64,000 nt of DNA. It comes from Labedaea rhizosphaerae (GTDB lineage: Bacteria; Actinomycetota; Actinomycetes; Mycobacteriales; Pseudonocardiaceae). Both the position numbers and the translations under genes were made by a program. Below are positions 29,031-38,313 of this stretch, piece after piece. Where the stretch lies: positions 372,001 through 436,000 of the forward strand of contig NZ_SNXZ01000004.1 of NCBI RefSeq assembly GCF_004362825.1. The letters are read 5' to 3'. Under the pieces are notes generated by a model. That model was not told where the DNA came from, made no database searches, and saw only the letters and a list, made by a program, of their open reading frames with translations. Positions within the stretch are counted from its first letter, which is position 1; every line of letters starts with the position of its first letter.

Positions 29031-29594
29031 TTGTTGACCGCAGTCCCGGCCGCAGCATTGATCCTCGCACTAGCCGGTGCCCCAGCGGCGGAGCCGGCGC
29101 CGCAACTGAGCATCGCCGTGGACAGCCCGCAGGGGTCGGCCGCGCAAGGCGAACGGCTCACGTTCACCGTGACGGTCCGCAACCTCGGCTCGGCAGGCGT
29201 GCGTGGCCTGCGGGTGTCGCAGAGCGTCCCCGCGGGCACGCACCTGGAATCGGCCGAACCGGCCGGGACCACCCAGGACGCGTCGGTGGACTGGACGGTG
29301 ACGCTGAAACCGGCCGCGCAGGCGGTGTTCCACACGTCGATGTCGGTGGTGCGGGTGCCCGGTGACCAGCAGCGCCTCGCGACGGTGGTGTGTGCCCGGA
29401 CGACTCCGGCCGGGGCGCCGCTGGTCTGTGCGTCGCACTCGGCCCAGCTGCCCAGTGCCGCCGCGGTGGCCGCACAGGACGACTCGTGGTTCGCCACCAA
29501 CCGGTGGTGGCTGCTGGGTGCTCTGGTGGTGTTCGCCGCGCTCGCCGCGGTCGCTTGGCTGACGGTGCGCCGCAAGCGCGGCACGGCGGTGTAG
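29031..29594 (+). CDS. Secreted, C-terminally anchored DUF11-like protein
   Basis: 187 residues. Signal peptide-like start (MLTAVPAAALILALAGAPAA, likely cleaved after APAA), one DUF11/beta-sandwich domain (LTFTVTVRNLGSAGVRGLRV), a linker, a C-terminal TM helix (WWLLGALVVFAALAAVAWL) and a basic stop-transfer VRRKRGTAV. TTG 29031 has AAGGAGA 6 nt upstream. It follows the large repeat protein by 10 nt and would display a single domain outside the membrane, so it may anchor or pair with that protein. No sortase motif. Confidence 0.8.
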   Translation: MLTAVPAAALILALAGAPAAEPAPQLSIAVDSPQGSAAQGERLTFTVTVRNLGSAGVRGLRVSQSVPAGTHLESAEPAGTTQDASVDWTVTLKPAAQAVFHTSMSVVRVPGDQQRLATVVCARTTPAGAPLVCASHSAQLPSAAAVAAQDDSWFATNRWWLLGALVVFAALAAVAWLTVRRKRGTAV

Positions 29595-29620
29595 CACAAC
29601 GAAAGCGGGACGGCCCGGCA

Positions 29621-29828
29621 TCGAGCTGCCCAGCGGCGAGGCGCGGTCGGTGGGCGCGCAAGAACACTCCGGCGAGAACGTCGGCACCACCGACACCCAC
29701 GCCATCTTCGTGGAACTCAAGGAAGACGGTCCGTCCACAACGGACAGCCCGCTGGGCCCAAGCCCACGTTAGCCGGAAGCTCCGCGAGACCTGGGGCCCC
29801 GAAGCGTCGACGTATGGGTACCGGTGCA
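29621..29828 (+). pseudogene. Truncated 3' copy of the cupin gene at 43252-43596
   Basis: These 208 bp align without gaps to 43445-43652, with about 13 mismatches by eye (~94% identity). They contain the last ~50 codons of the cupin gene (AQEHSGENVGTTDTHAIFVE still readable), its TAG stop and 56 bp of the downstream non-coding sequence. No start or N-terminal half is present. The copy separates the surface-protein pair from the ABC transporter operon and marks the right edge of the inserted segment. Confidence 0.88.
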
Positions 29829-29846
29829 ACGAAGTGCGCTGGAGTA

Positions 29847-30611
29847 CTAGGAGATCTTGCGGCGGTAGGTGAGCGTCGCGAAGAAGTAGGCCACGACGAG
29901 GATGCCGGCGCACCAGGCCAGGGCGATCCAGATGTCGGAGCCGACCGGCTGCTCGGTGAGCAGTCCGCGGATCGCGTTGACGATCGAGGTCACCGGCTGG
30001 TTCTCGGCGAACCAGCGCACCGGGCCGGGCATGGTGCCGGTGGGCACGAACGCGGAGCTGAGGAACGGCAGGAACACCAACGGGTAGGAGAAGGCGCTCG
30101 CGCCGTCCGCCGACTTCGCGGTAAGGCCCGGGATGACGGCGATCCACGTCAACGCCAGGGTGAACAGCACCAGGATCCCGAGCACCGCGAGCCACCCGAG
30201 CACGCTCGCCCCGGAGCGGAACCCCATGAGCAGCGCGACGAGCACGACAACCACCAGCGAGATCAGGTTCGCCACCAGCGAGGTCAGCACGTGCGCCCAC
30301 AGCACCGCGGACCGGGCGATCGGCATGGACTGGAACCGTTCGAAGATGCCGTTCTTCATGTCCAGGAAGAGCCGGAACGCGGTGTAGGAGATGCCGGTGG
30401 CGACCGTGATCAGCAGGATGCCGGGCAGCAGGTACTGCACGTACGACGAGCTCGACCCGGTCTTGATCGCGCCGCCGAAGACGTAGACGAACAACAGCAG
30501 GAACGCGATCGGCATGATCGTTGTCGTGATGATCGTGTCCAGGCTGCGCGTGATGTGCCGCAGGGACCGTCCCAACAGGACAGTGGTGTCCCCGAAGAAG
30601 TGTTTGGTCAT
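29847..30611 (-). CDS. ABC-2 type transporter permease (DrrB-like)
   Basis: 254-residue integral membrane protein with six predicted helices and the ABC-2 signature region (FLPFLSSAFVPTGTMPGPVRWFAENQPVTS, beginning near residue 170). It is the membrane half of an exporter of the daunorubicin-resistance class. Its ATG overlaps the ATPase stop (ATGA), so the two are made together. Cargo is unknown; such pairs usually export lipophilic drugs or lipids. Confidence 0.9.
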   Translation of the reverse strand: MTKHFFGDTTVLLGRSLRHITRSLDTIITTTIMPIAFLLLFVYVFGGAIKTGSSSSYVQYLLPGILLITVATGISYTAFRLFLDMKNGIFERFQSMPIARSAVLWAHVLTSLVANLISLVVVVLVALLMGFRSGASVLGWLAVLGILVLFTLALTWIAVIPGLTAKSADGASAFSYPLVFLPFLSSAFVPTGTMPGPVRWFAENQPVTSIVNAIRGLLTEQPVGSDIWIALAWCAGILVVAYFFATLTYRRKIS

Positions 30612-31381
30612 GCCTGGTCCTCACGATCCTTGCCGCCGACGATGGCGAAGAAGACGTCCTCGAGCCTCGGCTGCTTCTCGACGTACTCGACCTTGGCGGG
30701 CGGGAGCAGCTTCTTGAGTTCGGCCAGCGTGCCGTTCACGATGATCCGGCCCTCGTGCAGGATCGCGATCCGGTCAGCGAGCTGCTCGGCCTCGTCCAGG
30801 TACTGGGTCGTCAGCAGCACGGTCGTACCCTGACCTGCGAGCTCCTTGACCGCGTCCCACACCTCGATGCGCGCCTGCGGGTCGAGCCCGGTCGTGGGCT
30901 CGTCGAGGAAGACCACCGGCGGGTTCCCGATCAGGCTCATCGCGATGTCCAGGCGACGGCGCATGCCACCGGAGTACGTCGACACCCGCCGCGCGCCCGC
31001 ATCGGTCAGCGAGAACCGCGCCAGCAGGCCATCGGCGATGGCACCCGGATTCCTCAGGTGCCGCAGTTTGGCGATCAGGACGAGGTTCTCCCGTCCACTG
31101 AGGATCTCGTCGACGGCGGCGAACTGGCCGGTGAGACTGATCGACTCCCGCACGTCCGCACCTCGCGTCGCGACGTCGAAACCGTGCACGGTGGCCGTGC
31201 CGGCGTCGGCTTTGAGCAAGGTGGACAGGATGCGGATGACCGTCGTCTTGCCCGCCCCGTTGGAACCGAGCAGCGCGAAGATGCTGCCCCGCACCACCTC
31301 GAAGTCCACCCCCCGCAACACATTCACGTCGCCATACGACTTCTCGAGGCCCTGCACGTGGATCGCGTTCGGCGTCGTCAT
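30608..31381 (-). CDS. ABC transporter ATP-binding protein (DrrA-like)
   Basis: 257-residue ATPase with Walker A GSNGAGKTT, Q-loop TGQFAAVDE, signature YSGGMRRRLDIA, Walker B PPVVFLDEPTTGLDP and switch His replaced by Gln in LLTTQYLDEAEQLADR, as is usual in DrrA-type proteins. The C-terminal ~40 residues (PRLEDVFFAIVGGK) are the family's regulatory tail. ATG 31381 overlaps the DUF1048 stop; the frame is open further upstream but the overlap and family start support this choice. Confidence 0.93.
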   Translation of the reverse strand: MTTPNAIHVQGLEKSYGDVNVLRGVDFEVVRGSIFALLGSNGAGKTTVIRILSTLLKADAGTATVHGFDVATRGADVRESISLTGQFAAVDEILSGRENLVLIAKLRHLRNPGAIADGLLARFSLTDAGARRVSTYSGGMRRRLDIAMSLIGNPPVVFLDEPTTGLDPQARIEVWDAVKELAGQGTTVLLTTQYLDEAEQLADRIAILHEGRIIVNGTLAELKKLLPPAKVEYVEKQPRLEDVFFAIVGGKDREDQA

Positions 31382-31755
31382 CGGTCCTCCCCCTCGACGG
31401 TCTCTCCGGCAGCGCGCTGGATGCCGCGGACCAACCGCGTCCGTTCCCGGACCCGCCACTGCCCGATCGGGTAGTTCCGCACGAACGTGTCCACGAATTC
31501 CACCGGGTCCTCCCCCACGATGTCCCGGATCGGCGTCCCGGCCGCCGCGCTCTGCTCGAACAGGTCGATCAGGTCCTCGAACATCGGGATGATGCCCTTG
31601 CCGTCCGCCCCACCCTCGTACATCAGATACCGCTCGACCGCCTCGATCGCGATGCGGTAGTTCTCGGGAAGCCGTTTGCAGCGCGCCTTGTACTGCCGCC
31701 ACTGCTTCTTGGGACCGATCACGGTTTCGACGATCTTCGAGAACGCCATCGTCAT
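31378..31755 (-). CDS. DUF1048 family protein
   Basis: 125-residue soluble helical protein. YRIAIEAVERYLM, MFEDLIDLFEQSAA and VEFVDTFVRNY match the DUF1048 family, which regularly sits between a PadR regulator and a drug-type ABC exporter. ATG 31755 overlaps the padR stop (ATGA) and has GAAGGAGGGGG upstream; a second ATG two codons on (31749) is possible. Function unknown; an accessory or modulator of the exporter is inferred from conserved context. Confidence 0.85.
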   Translation of the reverse strand: MTMAFSKIVETVIGPKKQWRQYKARCKRLPENYRIAIEAVERYLMYEGGADGKGIIPMFEDLIDLFEQSAAAGTPIRDIVGEDPVEFVDTFVRNYPIGQWRVRERTRLVRGIQRAAGETVEGEDR

Positions 31756-32081
31756 CCCCCTCCTTCGCGTAGCTTGTCCAGGCGATCCGCGAGGAAGCCC
31801 CACGTCCGCCAGAAGTCGTCGAGGTACTCCCGCCCCTGACCATTGAGCGAATACACCTTGCGCGGCGGCCCCTTCTCCGACGGGACCTTCTCCACGTCGA
31901 CCAGACCGCGCCGCTCGAACCGGACGAGCACGGCGTAGACGGTGCCCTCGGCGATGTCGGCGAAGCCCTGATCACGCAGCCACGCCGTGATCTCGTAGCC
32001 GTACGCGGACCGGCCGGACAGGACCGCGAGGACGATGCCCTCGAGGATCCCCTTGAGCATCTCGGTCAACTGCTTGCCCAC
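31752..32081 (-). CDS. PadR family transcriptional regulator
   Basis: 109-residue winged-helix regulator (LTEMLKGILEGIVLAVLSG, YGYEITAWLRDQGF, EGTVYAVLVRFERRGLV) with the short C-terminal dimer helix. GTG 32081 has GAGAGG 6 nt upstream; another GTG at 32096 lies before that ribosome site. First gene of a four-gene coupled operon ending in the exporter. PadR proteins usually repress adjoining efflux genes and are released by the drug; a palindromic site lies in its promoter. Confidence 0.92.
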   Translation of the reverse strand: MGKQLTEMLKGILEGIVLAVLSGRSAYGYEITAWLRDQGFADIAEGTVYAVLVRFERRGLVDVEKVPSEKGPPRKVYSLNGQGREYLDDFWRTWGFLADRLDKLREGGG

Positions 32082-32105
32082 CCGGCACCTCTCCACTACC
32101 TAGCG

Positions 32106-32132
32106 GTGTTGAGTACCGGTAGATAGTAACAC
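32106..32132. promoter_or_regulatory. Candidate PadR operator / promoter of the ABC operon
   Basis: 27-bp partly symmetrical site with ends GTGTT and AACAC around the palindrome TACCGGTA-like centre. On the minus strand it includes TACTAT, a plausible -10 hexamer about 40 nt upstream of the padR start. Typical of PadR autoregulation; assignment by position. Confidence 0.5.
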
Positions 32133-32210
32133 TGACTAGCGACTCCTCCGCAAGCCGGAACCCTCCCCGACCTCCAGGCGTAGTGGGGATCCAGTCCGGC
32201 GGGAACGAAC

Positions 32211-32918
32211 TCAGGCCGACGTGGCCGCCTCCAGGCGGGCTTGGGCCGTGACGACGTCGGGCGCGAGCGAGGTGGCGAGCGTTCCGCCGGCGGCGAGGGC
32301 GGTGCGCGACCACCACCGGCCACTGGCCGGCGCTCGGCTGGCTTCGCCGATCATCAGTGCGGTCGCCATGACTCGGTGACCAGCCAGGTGCGCGATGCTC
32401 GCGTCCAGTTCGGGATCGCCGACGGTGAGGGTTTGCCGCAGCAGGGGCACGGGGCCGCGGGTCAGGTGCTGCGTGGTGGTGAGGCGGCCCGGTCGTTCGC
32501 CGTCGCGGCCGAGCACCAGCGTTTCGCGGGCGTGCAGGTGTCCGGCGATGTCACCGCGCAGTTCAGCGGTGTGGTTCGCCCCCGCTGTCACGATCACCGG
32601 CCCGGGCAGGTATTCCAGCGATCCGCCGTCCGCCACGTCCAGCTCCACCAGGGACGTCGAAGGTGTCCCGTGCGGACCGGGCAGGACGAGGGTGGCCGCG
32701 ACCGCGACCACGTGGAGCACGGCGCCTGCGCCGACCTGGATGGTCAGCCGCAGGTTGTCGCCGCCCAGCGGTGCGGTCGCCGAGTTGACCAGGTGCACGA
32801 CGGCTTCCGGCCCCGTATCCCGCCGCGGGACCAGGCTCAGCGGCGCCATCGACCGCAGCTCACGCAGCACCGTGCGCGAGCCGTCGAAGCACGCCGTCAG
32901 CCGCGCGTGCGCCTTCAT
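32211..32918 (-). CDS. ureD: Urease accessory protein UreD
   Basis: 235-residue UreD/UreH scaffold that, with UreF and UreG, delivers nickel and CO2 to apo-urease. Beta-helix-type sequence with [18 protein letters not shown], the conserved [19 protein letters not shown] and [19 protein letters not shown] 32918 overlaps the ureG stop. Last gene of the operon; no clear terminator follows. Confidence 0.93.
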   Translation of the reverse strand: MKAHARLTACFDGSRTVLRELRSMAPLSLVPRRDTGPEAVVHLVNSATAPLGGDNLRLTIQVGAGAVLHVVAVAATLVLPGPHGTPSTSLVELDVADGGSLEYLPGPVIVTAGANHTAELRGDIAGHLHARETLVLGRDGERPGRLTTTQHLTRGPVPLLRQTLTVGDPELDASIAHLAGHRVMATALMIGEASRAPASGRWWSRTALAAGGTLATSLAPDVVTAQARLEAATSA

Positions 32919-33622
32919 CGGGTCCGGGTCGGCAGCAGCGAGCGCACCCAGGCGGCGACCGCGGGTGCGTCCGGAGTGTCCACAAGGGACTGCGCGATGA
33001 CCGGGAGGTCGCCGCGCATCCGGTGCGCGTCGGAGGTCATCACGGTCATGTCCGCGCCGACGAGGTGCGCGATGTCGGTCTTGTTGATCACGAGCAGATC
33101 GGCGGTCGTGACCCCGGGACCACCCTTGCGGGGCACCTTGTCCCCACCCGCCACGTCGACGACGAAGATCTGGCTGTCGGCGAGCCCGCGGCTGAACACG
33201 GCGGTCAGGTTGTCGCCGCCGCTTTCGATGATCACCAGGTCGAGGCCGGGGAACTTCTCCTCGAGCCGTTCCACCGCGTCCAGGTTGGCGGTGATGTCGT
33301 CACGGATCGCGGTGTGCGGGCACGCACCGGTCTGCACCGCCTCGATCCGCTCCGGCGCGAGCACGCCTGCCTTGCGCAGGAAGTCCGCGTCCTCGGTGGT
33401 GTAGATGTCGTTGGTCACCACGGCGAGTTCCAGCTCGTCGCCGAGCGCGCGGCAGAGTGCGGCGGTCAGCGCGGTCTTGCCGCTGCCGACCGGTCCGCCG
33501 ATGCCGATCCGGTACGCCCGTCCAGCGTGCGGTGTGGCGTCGTGGTGATCCGGTGCGGTCGCCGTCGGGTCGAAGTCGACCTGGTGGTGGTGGCCGTGCC
33601 CGTGTCCATGCTCAACTCGCAA
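32915..33622 (-). CDS. ureG: Urease accessory GTPase UreG
   Basis: SIMIBI GTPase (235 residues) driving nickel insertion. P-loop GGPVGSGKT, the CPH metal motif ([11 protein letters not shown]), ESGGDNL and base-recognition NKTD are present. The N-terminus is His-rich ([12 protein letters not shown]), a metal-binding extension that may compensate for the missing ureE. TTG 33622 lies inside the end of ureF with GAGG 9 nt upstream; the overlap indicates coupling. Confidence 0.95.
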   Translation of the reverse strand: MRVEHGHGHGHHHQVDFDPTATAPDHHDATPHAGRAYRIGIGGPVGSGKTALTAALCRALGDELELAVVTNDIYTTEDADFLRKAGVLAPERIEAVQTGACPHTAIRDDITANLDAVERLEEKFPGLDLVIIESGGDNLTAVFSRGLADSQIFVVDVAGGDKVPRKGGPGVTTADLLVINKTDIAHLVGADMTVMTSDAHRMRGDLPVIAQSLVDTPDAPAVAAWVRSLLPTRTR

Positions 33623-34286
33623 ACAGACGCACCTCTTCCTCGTGCTGGGCGGCGTGCGCCTCGGCGAACAGGTCGAGTCCCGGCGACGACGGCGCGGGGA
33701 GCGTGGCGGGGTCGTGGCCGGCCACGTCGGCGGCGTGGGCGCAGACCTCCCGCATCGGCTCGGCCAAGCGGGCGACGACGGCGTTGACCTGGAACGGATC
33801 CAGCCCGAGCAGCCGCACAGCGGCACTGGCCGGGCCGCTCACCGCCAGGTAAGCGGCGGCCATGGCGGCATCGTGCGGCACGCCCACGAGCACGCCGAGA
33901 ACAATCGGGTGGTGCGGTCGCGGACACTCCCCCAGCAGGTCCGACAAGGCGGGCGAGGGCCACGCGACGCGTCCGGCCCGTGCGGTCCCGCGCCCTTGTG
34001 CGCGCGAAGCCGCGCGTTGGGCTTGCGACGGGGTCCTCGCGTCGAACTCGGCGTCCAGCCGCCGCCAATGTCCACTTCGGACTTCGCGGGTGGTGGCGTG
34101 GGCCGCGGCCGCCGCGAAGGTCGCGGCCAGCGCGCCCGCGGTGCGCAGCCGGCTGAGCAGGAAGGCCGGGAGGTCGCGTTCGGACACCACGAGCTTGCGG
34201 ACCACGGCCTCCTCGATCCCGCCCGAGTGCACGTGCCCGCCCCCGGGGAACCGGGAGTCCGCGATGATCAGCGCAGCGAGGTCCAT
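33612..34286 (-). CDS. ureF: Urease accessory protein UreF
   Basis: 224-residue helical UreF, partner of UreD and UreG in the activation complex. Begins [20 protein letters not shown], the conserved SxxFPxGxxxHSxGxE pattern. A basic, Ala/Arg-rich loop ([19 protein letters not shown]) occupies the middle. ATG shares a base with the ureC stop (TGATG). Confidence 0.93.
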   Translation of the reverse strand: MDLAALIIADSRFPGGGHVHSGGIEEAVVRKLVVSERDLPAFLLSRLRTAGALAATFAAAAAHATTREVRSGHWRRLDAEFDARTPSQAQRAASRAQGRGTARAGRVAWPSPALSDLLGECPRPHHPIVLGVLVGVPHDAAMAAAYLAVSGPASAAVRLLGLDPFQVNAVVARLAEPMREVCAHAADVAGHDPATLPAPSSPGLDLFAEAHAAQHEEEVRLFAS

Positions 34287-35998
34287 CAGAACAGGAAGTA
34301 CCGCTGGGACATGGGCAGTTCGCTCACCGGCCGCGGTTCGACCAGCTCCCCGTCGACGTGCACGGCGAAGCTGTCCGGCTCGACGCGGACGTCGGGGGTC
34401 GCGTCGTTGAGCACCATGTCCGCCTTGGTCACCGAACGGGTGTCGGCGACCGGCACGAGCCGCCGTGAGATGCCGAAGCGGTCGGCGAGGGCGGGATCCG
34501 CTTCGGGCGCGACGAAGTGGACACCGAGCGCGGCCCCGATCGACGCGCCGAACATCGGCCGGCCGTAGACCGGTTGCGGGGTCGGGATGGACGCGTTCGC
34601 ATCGCCCATCGCCGCCCACGCCGCGAACCCGCCCTTCAGCACCACGTGCGGGCGGACGCCGAAGAACCTCGGATCCCACAGCACGAGGTCGGCGAGCTTG
34701 CCGACCTCGACCGAGCCGATCTCCTCGGCCATGCCGTGCGCGATGGCCGGGTTGATCGTGTACTTGGCGACGTAGCGGCGGGCCCGCAGGTTGTCGGCCG
34801 CCCCGTCACCGGGCAGGGCGCCGCGGCGGTTCTTCATCACGTGCGCGGTCTGCCACGTGCGGATGACCACCTCACCGATCCGGCCCATGGCCTGGGAGTC
34901 CGAGCTCATCATCGAGATCGCCCCGAGGTCGTGCAGCACGTCCTCGGCGGCGATCGTCGTCGGCCGGATCCGGCTCTCGGCGAAGGCGAGGTCCTCTGGC
35001 ACCGACGGGTTGAGGTGGTGGCAGACCACCAGCATGTCCAGGTGCTCGTCGAGGGTGTTGACGGTGTGCGGCCGGGTCGGGTTGGTCGAGGACGGCAGCA
35101 CGTTCGGCAGCGACACGACGCGGATGATGTCCGGCGCGTGCCCGCCGCCCGCGCCCTCGGTGTGGTAGGCGTTGATCGACCGGCCACCGATCGCCTCCAT
35201 TGTGGACTCCAGGAAACCGGCTTCGTTCAACGTGTCCGTGTGGATGGCGACCTGCACGCCGGACTCGTCGGCCACGGTCAGGCAAGCATCGATCGCCGCC
35301 GGTGTGCTGCCCCAGTCCTCGTGCAGCTTGAACCCACCGGCACCACCCACGAGCTGCTCACGCAACGCCTCGCGGCGGACCGTGTTCCCCTTGCCCAGCA
35401 ACAGGACGTTCACCGGCTGACCGTCCATGGCGGACAGCATCCGGCCCAGGTGCCACGACCCGGGCGTGACGGTGGTGGCCTTGGTGCCCTCGTTCGGGCC
35501 CGTGCCACCACCGACCAGGGTGGTCAGACCGGCCGCGAGCGCGGTCTCGACCAGTTGCGGGCACACGAAGTGCACGTGACAGTCGATGCCACCGGCGGTG
35601 AGGATCTTCCCGTTGCCCGCCAACACCTCCGTCGACGGTCCGATCACCAGGGCCGGATCGACGCCGTCCATGGTGTCGGGGTTACCCGCCTTGCCGATGC
35701 CGACGATCCGGCCGTCGCGCACGCCCACGTCGGCCTTGACCACACCCCAGTGGTCGAGGATCACCGCGCCGGTGATCACCAGATCCGGCGCGCCCTCGGC
35801 CCGGGTCGCCGTGCCCTGGCCCATGGACTCGCGGATCACCTTGCCGCCACCGAAGAGCACCTCGTCGCCGCTGCCCGCCGGGCCCATCGAGCGGTCCTCG
35901 GTGACCTCGATCAACAGGTCCGTGTCGGCGAGCCGGATCCGGTCGCCGGTCGTCGGCCCGAACAGTTCGGCATACCGGACGCGGTCGACGGCAGGCAT
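34286..35998 (-). CDS. ureC: Urease alpha subunit
   Basis: Catalytic subunit (570 residues) hydrolysing urea to ammonia and carbamate at a di-nickel site. Ligand motifs: DCHVHF (~139), the carbamylated Lys in GFKLHEDWG (~222), [11 protein letters not shown], and the mobile flap with Cys/His [13 protein letters not shown] (~325). The C-terminal PMSQRYFLF is the conserved end. Start ATG overlaps the ureB stop. Confidence 0.98.
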   Translation of the reverse strand: MPAVDRVRYAELFGPTTGDRIRLADTDLLIEVTEDRSMGPAGSGDEVLFGGGKVIRESMGQGTATRAEGAPDLVITGAVILDHWGVVKADVGVRDGRIVGIGKAGNPDTMDGVDPALVIGPSTEVLAGNGKILTAGGIDCHVHFVCPQLVETALAAGLTTLVGGGTGPNEGTKATTVTPGSWHLGRMLSAMDGQPVNVLLLGKGNTVRREALREQLVGGAGGFKLHEDWGSTPAAIDACLTVADESGVQVAIHTDTLNEAGFLESTMEAIGGRSINAYHTEGAGGGHAPDIIRVVSLPNVLPSSTNPTRPHTVNTLDEHLDMLVVCHHLNPSVPEDLAFAESRIRPTTIAAEDVLHDLGAISMMSSDSQAMGRIGEVVIRTWQTAHVMKNRRGALPGDGAADNLRARRYVAKYTINPAIAHGMAEEIGSVEVGKLADLVLWDPRFFGVRPHVVLKGGFAAWAAMGDANASIPTPQPVYGRPMFGASIGAALGVHFVAPEADPALADRFGISRRLVPVADTRSVTKADMVLNDATPDVRVEPDSFAVHVDGELVEPRPVSELPMSQRYFLF

Positions 35999-36303
35999 CA
36001 GAACTCCCCGGCGTACTCGGACCGCAGGCCCGGCACCCGCCGCGCCCCGGCCAACGGCACCAGGTCGACCTCACGCTCGACCCCCGGTTCGAACCGCACG
36101 GACGTGCCCGCGGGCACGTCGAGCCGGTGCCCGCGCGCGGCGTCGCGATCGAACTCCAGCCCGGGATTGACCGCGGCGAAGTGGTAGTGGCTGCCCACCT
36201 GCACCGGCCGGTCGCCGACGTTGCGCACCAGCAGCCGCACCCGCGGCCGCCCTGGGTTCAGCTCGACCGGACCGTCGCCCGGGATGATCTCGCCTGGACG
36301 CAT
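35998..36303 (-). CDS. ureB: Urease beta subunit
   Basis: 101 residues, usual length. [37 protein letters not shown] and [15 protein letters not shown] are family hallmarks. Structural subunit packing against UreC. Separate from UreA, as in most bacteria. Confidence 0.97.
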   Translation of the reverse strand: MRPGEIIPGDGPVELNPGRPRVRLLVRNVGDRPVQVGSHYHFAAVNPGLEFDRDAARGHRLDVPAGTSVRFEPGVEREVDLVPLAGARRVPGLRSEYAGEF

Positions 36304-36312
36304 CCGACCCTC

Positions 36313-36615
36313 CTAGACGATCGGCTCGTGCACGGTGACGAGCTTCGTTCCGTCCGGGAAGGTCGCCTCGACCTGCACGGAGTCCACCAGGTCCGGCACG
36401 CCGTCGAGGACCTGGTCGCGCCTGAGCACCGACCGCCCGCTCGCGGCCAAATCGCTGACGGTGCGTCCGTCGCGGGCACCTTCGAGCACGTGCTCGGTGA
36501 TCAACGCGACGGCCTCCGGGTGGTTCAGCCGGACCCCACGCTCAAGCCGCCGCCGCGCGACGTCCGCCGCCACGTGGACCAGCAACTTGTCCCGCTCCTG
36601 CGGACTGAGGTGCAT
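36313..36615 (-). CDS. ureA: Urease gamma subunit
   Basis: 100 residues, standard length. [41 protein letters not shown] and [20 protein letters not shown] match the family. First gene of ureABCFGD; 52 nt separate it from the merR stop upstream, so a promoter or readthrough from merR is possible. Confidence 0.97.
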   Translation of the reverse strand: MHLSPQERDKLLVHVAADVARRRLERGVRLNHPEAVALITEHVLEGARDGRTVSDLAASGRSVLRRDQVLDGVPDLVDSVQVEATFPDGTKLVTVHEPIV

Positions 36616-36667
36616 GTGCCAGGTCTACCACCGCCCCGGCGAGCCCACCGGGTTCGGAAACACAGCG

Positions 36668-37048
36668 TTAACCTGCGCTCGCGCGAACGGTCCGCTCGAG
36701 GGTGGCTTCGTCGAGGAAGCTCCGCAACGCTTCCCTGCTCGTGGTCAGGCAGGAGATCTTGCTGTCCAGTTCGGCGATCTGGCAGCGGACCATGTCGGCC
36801 AGGATCGCGTCGCACTTGCTGGTCCACGCGCCGGCATCGGCCTGGCGGTCGAGGACGATCTTGATGAACCGGGTCGGCACCCCCGAGGCGCTCAGGTCGC
36901 GGATCGTCTCGACCCGGCGCACATCGCTCTCGGTGTAGTCGCGGTAGCCGTTGCGGTGCCGCCCCGGGGTGAGCAGTTCCTGCTCCTCGTAGTAACGCAG
37001 CATCCGGTTCGCGACGCCGGTGCGGTCCGCCACCTCGCCGATGCGCAT
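36668..37048 (-). CDS. MerR family transcriptional regulator
   Basis: 126-residue regulator with the winged helix MRIGEVADRTGVANRMLRYY, the MerR wing NGYRDYTESDVRRVETI and a dimerisation coiled coil. The C-terminal part has two Cys (KCDAIL, ISCLTTS), too short for a drug-binding domain. ATG 37048 follows GGGAGGGG. It is divergent from an MFS transporter and shares an inverted-repeat operator with it, so it most likely controls the transporter. Confidence 0.9.
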   Translation of the reverse strand: MRIGEVADRTGVANRMLRYYEEQELLTPGRHRNGYRDYTESDVRRVETIRDLSASGVPTRFIKIVLDRQADAGAWTSKCDAILADMVRCQIAELDSKISCLTTSREALRSFLDEATLERTVRASAG

Positions 37049-37064
37049 CCGCCCCTCCCGAGGC

Positions 37065-37096
37065 TTGACCTTCACATCAATGTCAAGGTTTAGCTT
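37065..37096 (+). promoter_or_regulatory. MerR-type operator/promoter
   Basis: ACCTTCACAT-CA-ATGTCAAGGT (37068-37089) is a 9-of-10 inverted repeat lying between a -35 TTGACC (37065-37070) and a candidate -10 TAGCTT (37091-37096), spacing 20 bp. The long spacer occupied by a palindrome is the hallmark of MerR-activated promoters. Transcription would start at or near the GTG of the MFS gene (37103). Confidence 0.75.
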
Positions 37097-37102
37097 ACTC
37101 CG

Positions 37103-38290
37103 GTGATCGAAGCGCAACCCCTTCCAGTCCCCGCTCCCCAAGCCAATCGCACGGTGTGGCCCGTGCTCGCGGTGCTCTTCGCCGCGACCTTCGTGACCGT
37201 CACCGCGGAGATGCTGCCCTCCGGTCTGCTGCCGGTGCTCAGCCGCGACCTGGCGGTGTCCAGCGGCGCGGTGGGCGCGCTCGTGAGCGGGTGGGCGATC
37301 ACGGTCGCCGTCGTCGGGATCCCGCTCGTGCGCATGACCATGAAGATCCCCGCCACGGTGCTGTTGGCCGCGACCCTCGCCGTGCTGGCGGTGGCCAACC
37401 TGGTGACCGCGTTCGCGCCGGACTTCGCCGTGGCCCTGGCCGGACGCGTCCTCGCCGCCGCGGCCCACGGTCTGTTCTGGGCGCGCGTCGTCGCGTACGT
37501 GGCCGCGGCGGTCGAGCCCGCCAAGCTCGGCCGCGCGTTGGCGATCGTGTTGTCCGGACCGACCGTCGCGGGCCTCGCCGGCCTGCCCGCCGCCACGTTC
37601 GTCGCCGGGCACACCGGCTGGCGCGCGGTCTTCGCGGGGCTCTCGGTGCTCTTCCTGCTGACCGGGCTCGTGCTGTGGCTGGTCCTGGCCCGCCGTCCCG
37701 CACCGCAAGCAGCCCCGCAACCGGCCGGGACACGGGACCACAGCGCACGCCGCGTGCTGCGGGTGGCGATCGCCGGAAGCCTGGTCCTGGTCGGGCACTT
37801 CGCAGTGTTCACCTACGTCGCCGCGCTCGTCACCGGCCTCGGTGGCTTCACGACCGCCGACGTGCCCGTGCTGCTGCTGGTCTTCGGCGTCGCGGGCGGG
37901 CTCGGCACCCTCGTCTCCGGCACCGCCACCGACCGGTTCCCCACCGCCGCGGTCGCCGCCGCCGCGGCACTGGTGGTGTTCGGCCTCGCGCTGCTGGCGC
38001 TGGGCGGCGACCGGCCGGTGCTGTTCACGGCCGGGGTCGCGGTGTGGGGCTTGGCGATCGGCGCCTTCCCGCCGATCTTGCAGGCCCGCGTGTTGCGGGT
38101 GTCGACCCCCGCGTTCCGCCCCCTCGCCGGCGGCATCGTGATCACCGTGCTCAACCTCGGGATCGCGGCTGGAGCAGCGGTCGGCGGGATCATCCTGAGC
38201 CACGGCCAAACCACGCTCACCGTGGTCGCGATGGCGGCCGCCGCCGCGGGGACGCTCGCCCTCGCCGTCCACGGCCGCCGCGCCGAGTAG
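37103..38290 (+). CDS. MFS transporter, DHA1 drug:H+ antiporter type
   Basis: 395 residues, twelve TM helices. Motif A-like GWAITVAVVGIPLVR, the start LAVLFAATFVTVTAEMLPSG and GLFWARVVAYVA resemble AraJ/PbuE-type efflux proteins exporting drugs, sugars or nucleosides. GTG start at 37103 lies where the MerR-type promoter predicts transcription to begin, so the message may be leaderless. Substrate unknown; regulator context suggests inducible efflux. Confidence 0.9.
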   Translation: MIEAQPLPVPAPQANRTVWPVLAVLFAATFVTVTAEMLPSGLLPVLSRDLAVSSGAVGALVSGWAITVAVVGIPLVRMTMKIPATVLLAATLAVLAVANLVTAFAPDFAVALAGRVLAAAAHGLFWARVVAYVAAAVEPAKLGRALAIVLSGPTVAGLAGLPAATFVAGHTGWRAVFAGLSVLFLLTGLVLWLVLARRPAPQAAPQPAGTRDHSARRVLRVAIAGSLVLVGHFAVFTYVAALVTGLGGFTTADVPVLLLVFGVAGGLGTLVSGTATDRFPTAAVAAAAALVVFGLALLALGGDRPVLFTAGVAVWGLAIGAFPPILQARVLRVSTPAFRPLAGGIVITVLNLGIAAGAAVGGIILSHGQTTLTVVAMAAAAAGTLALAVHGRRAE

Positions 38291-38313
38291 CCGGCCGCGG
38301 TCGTGTGTGGGGA

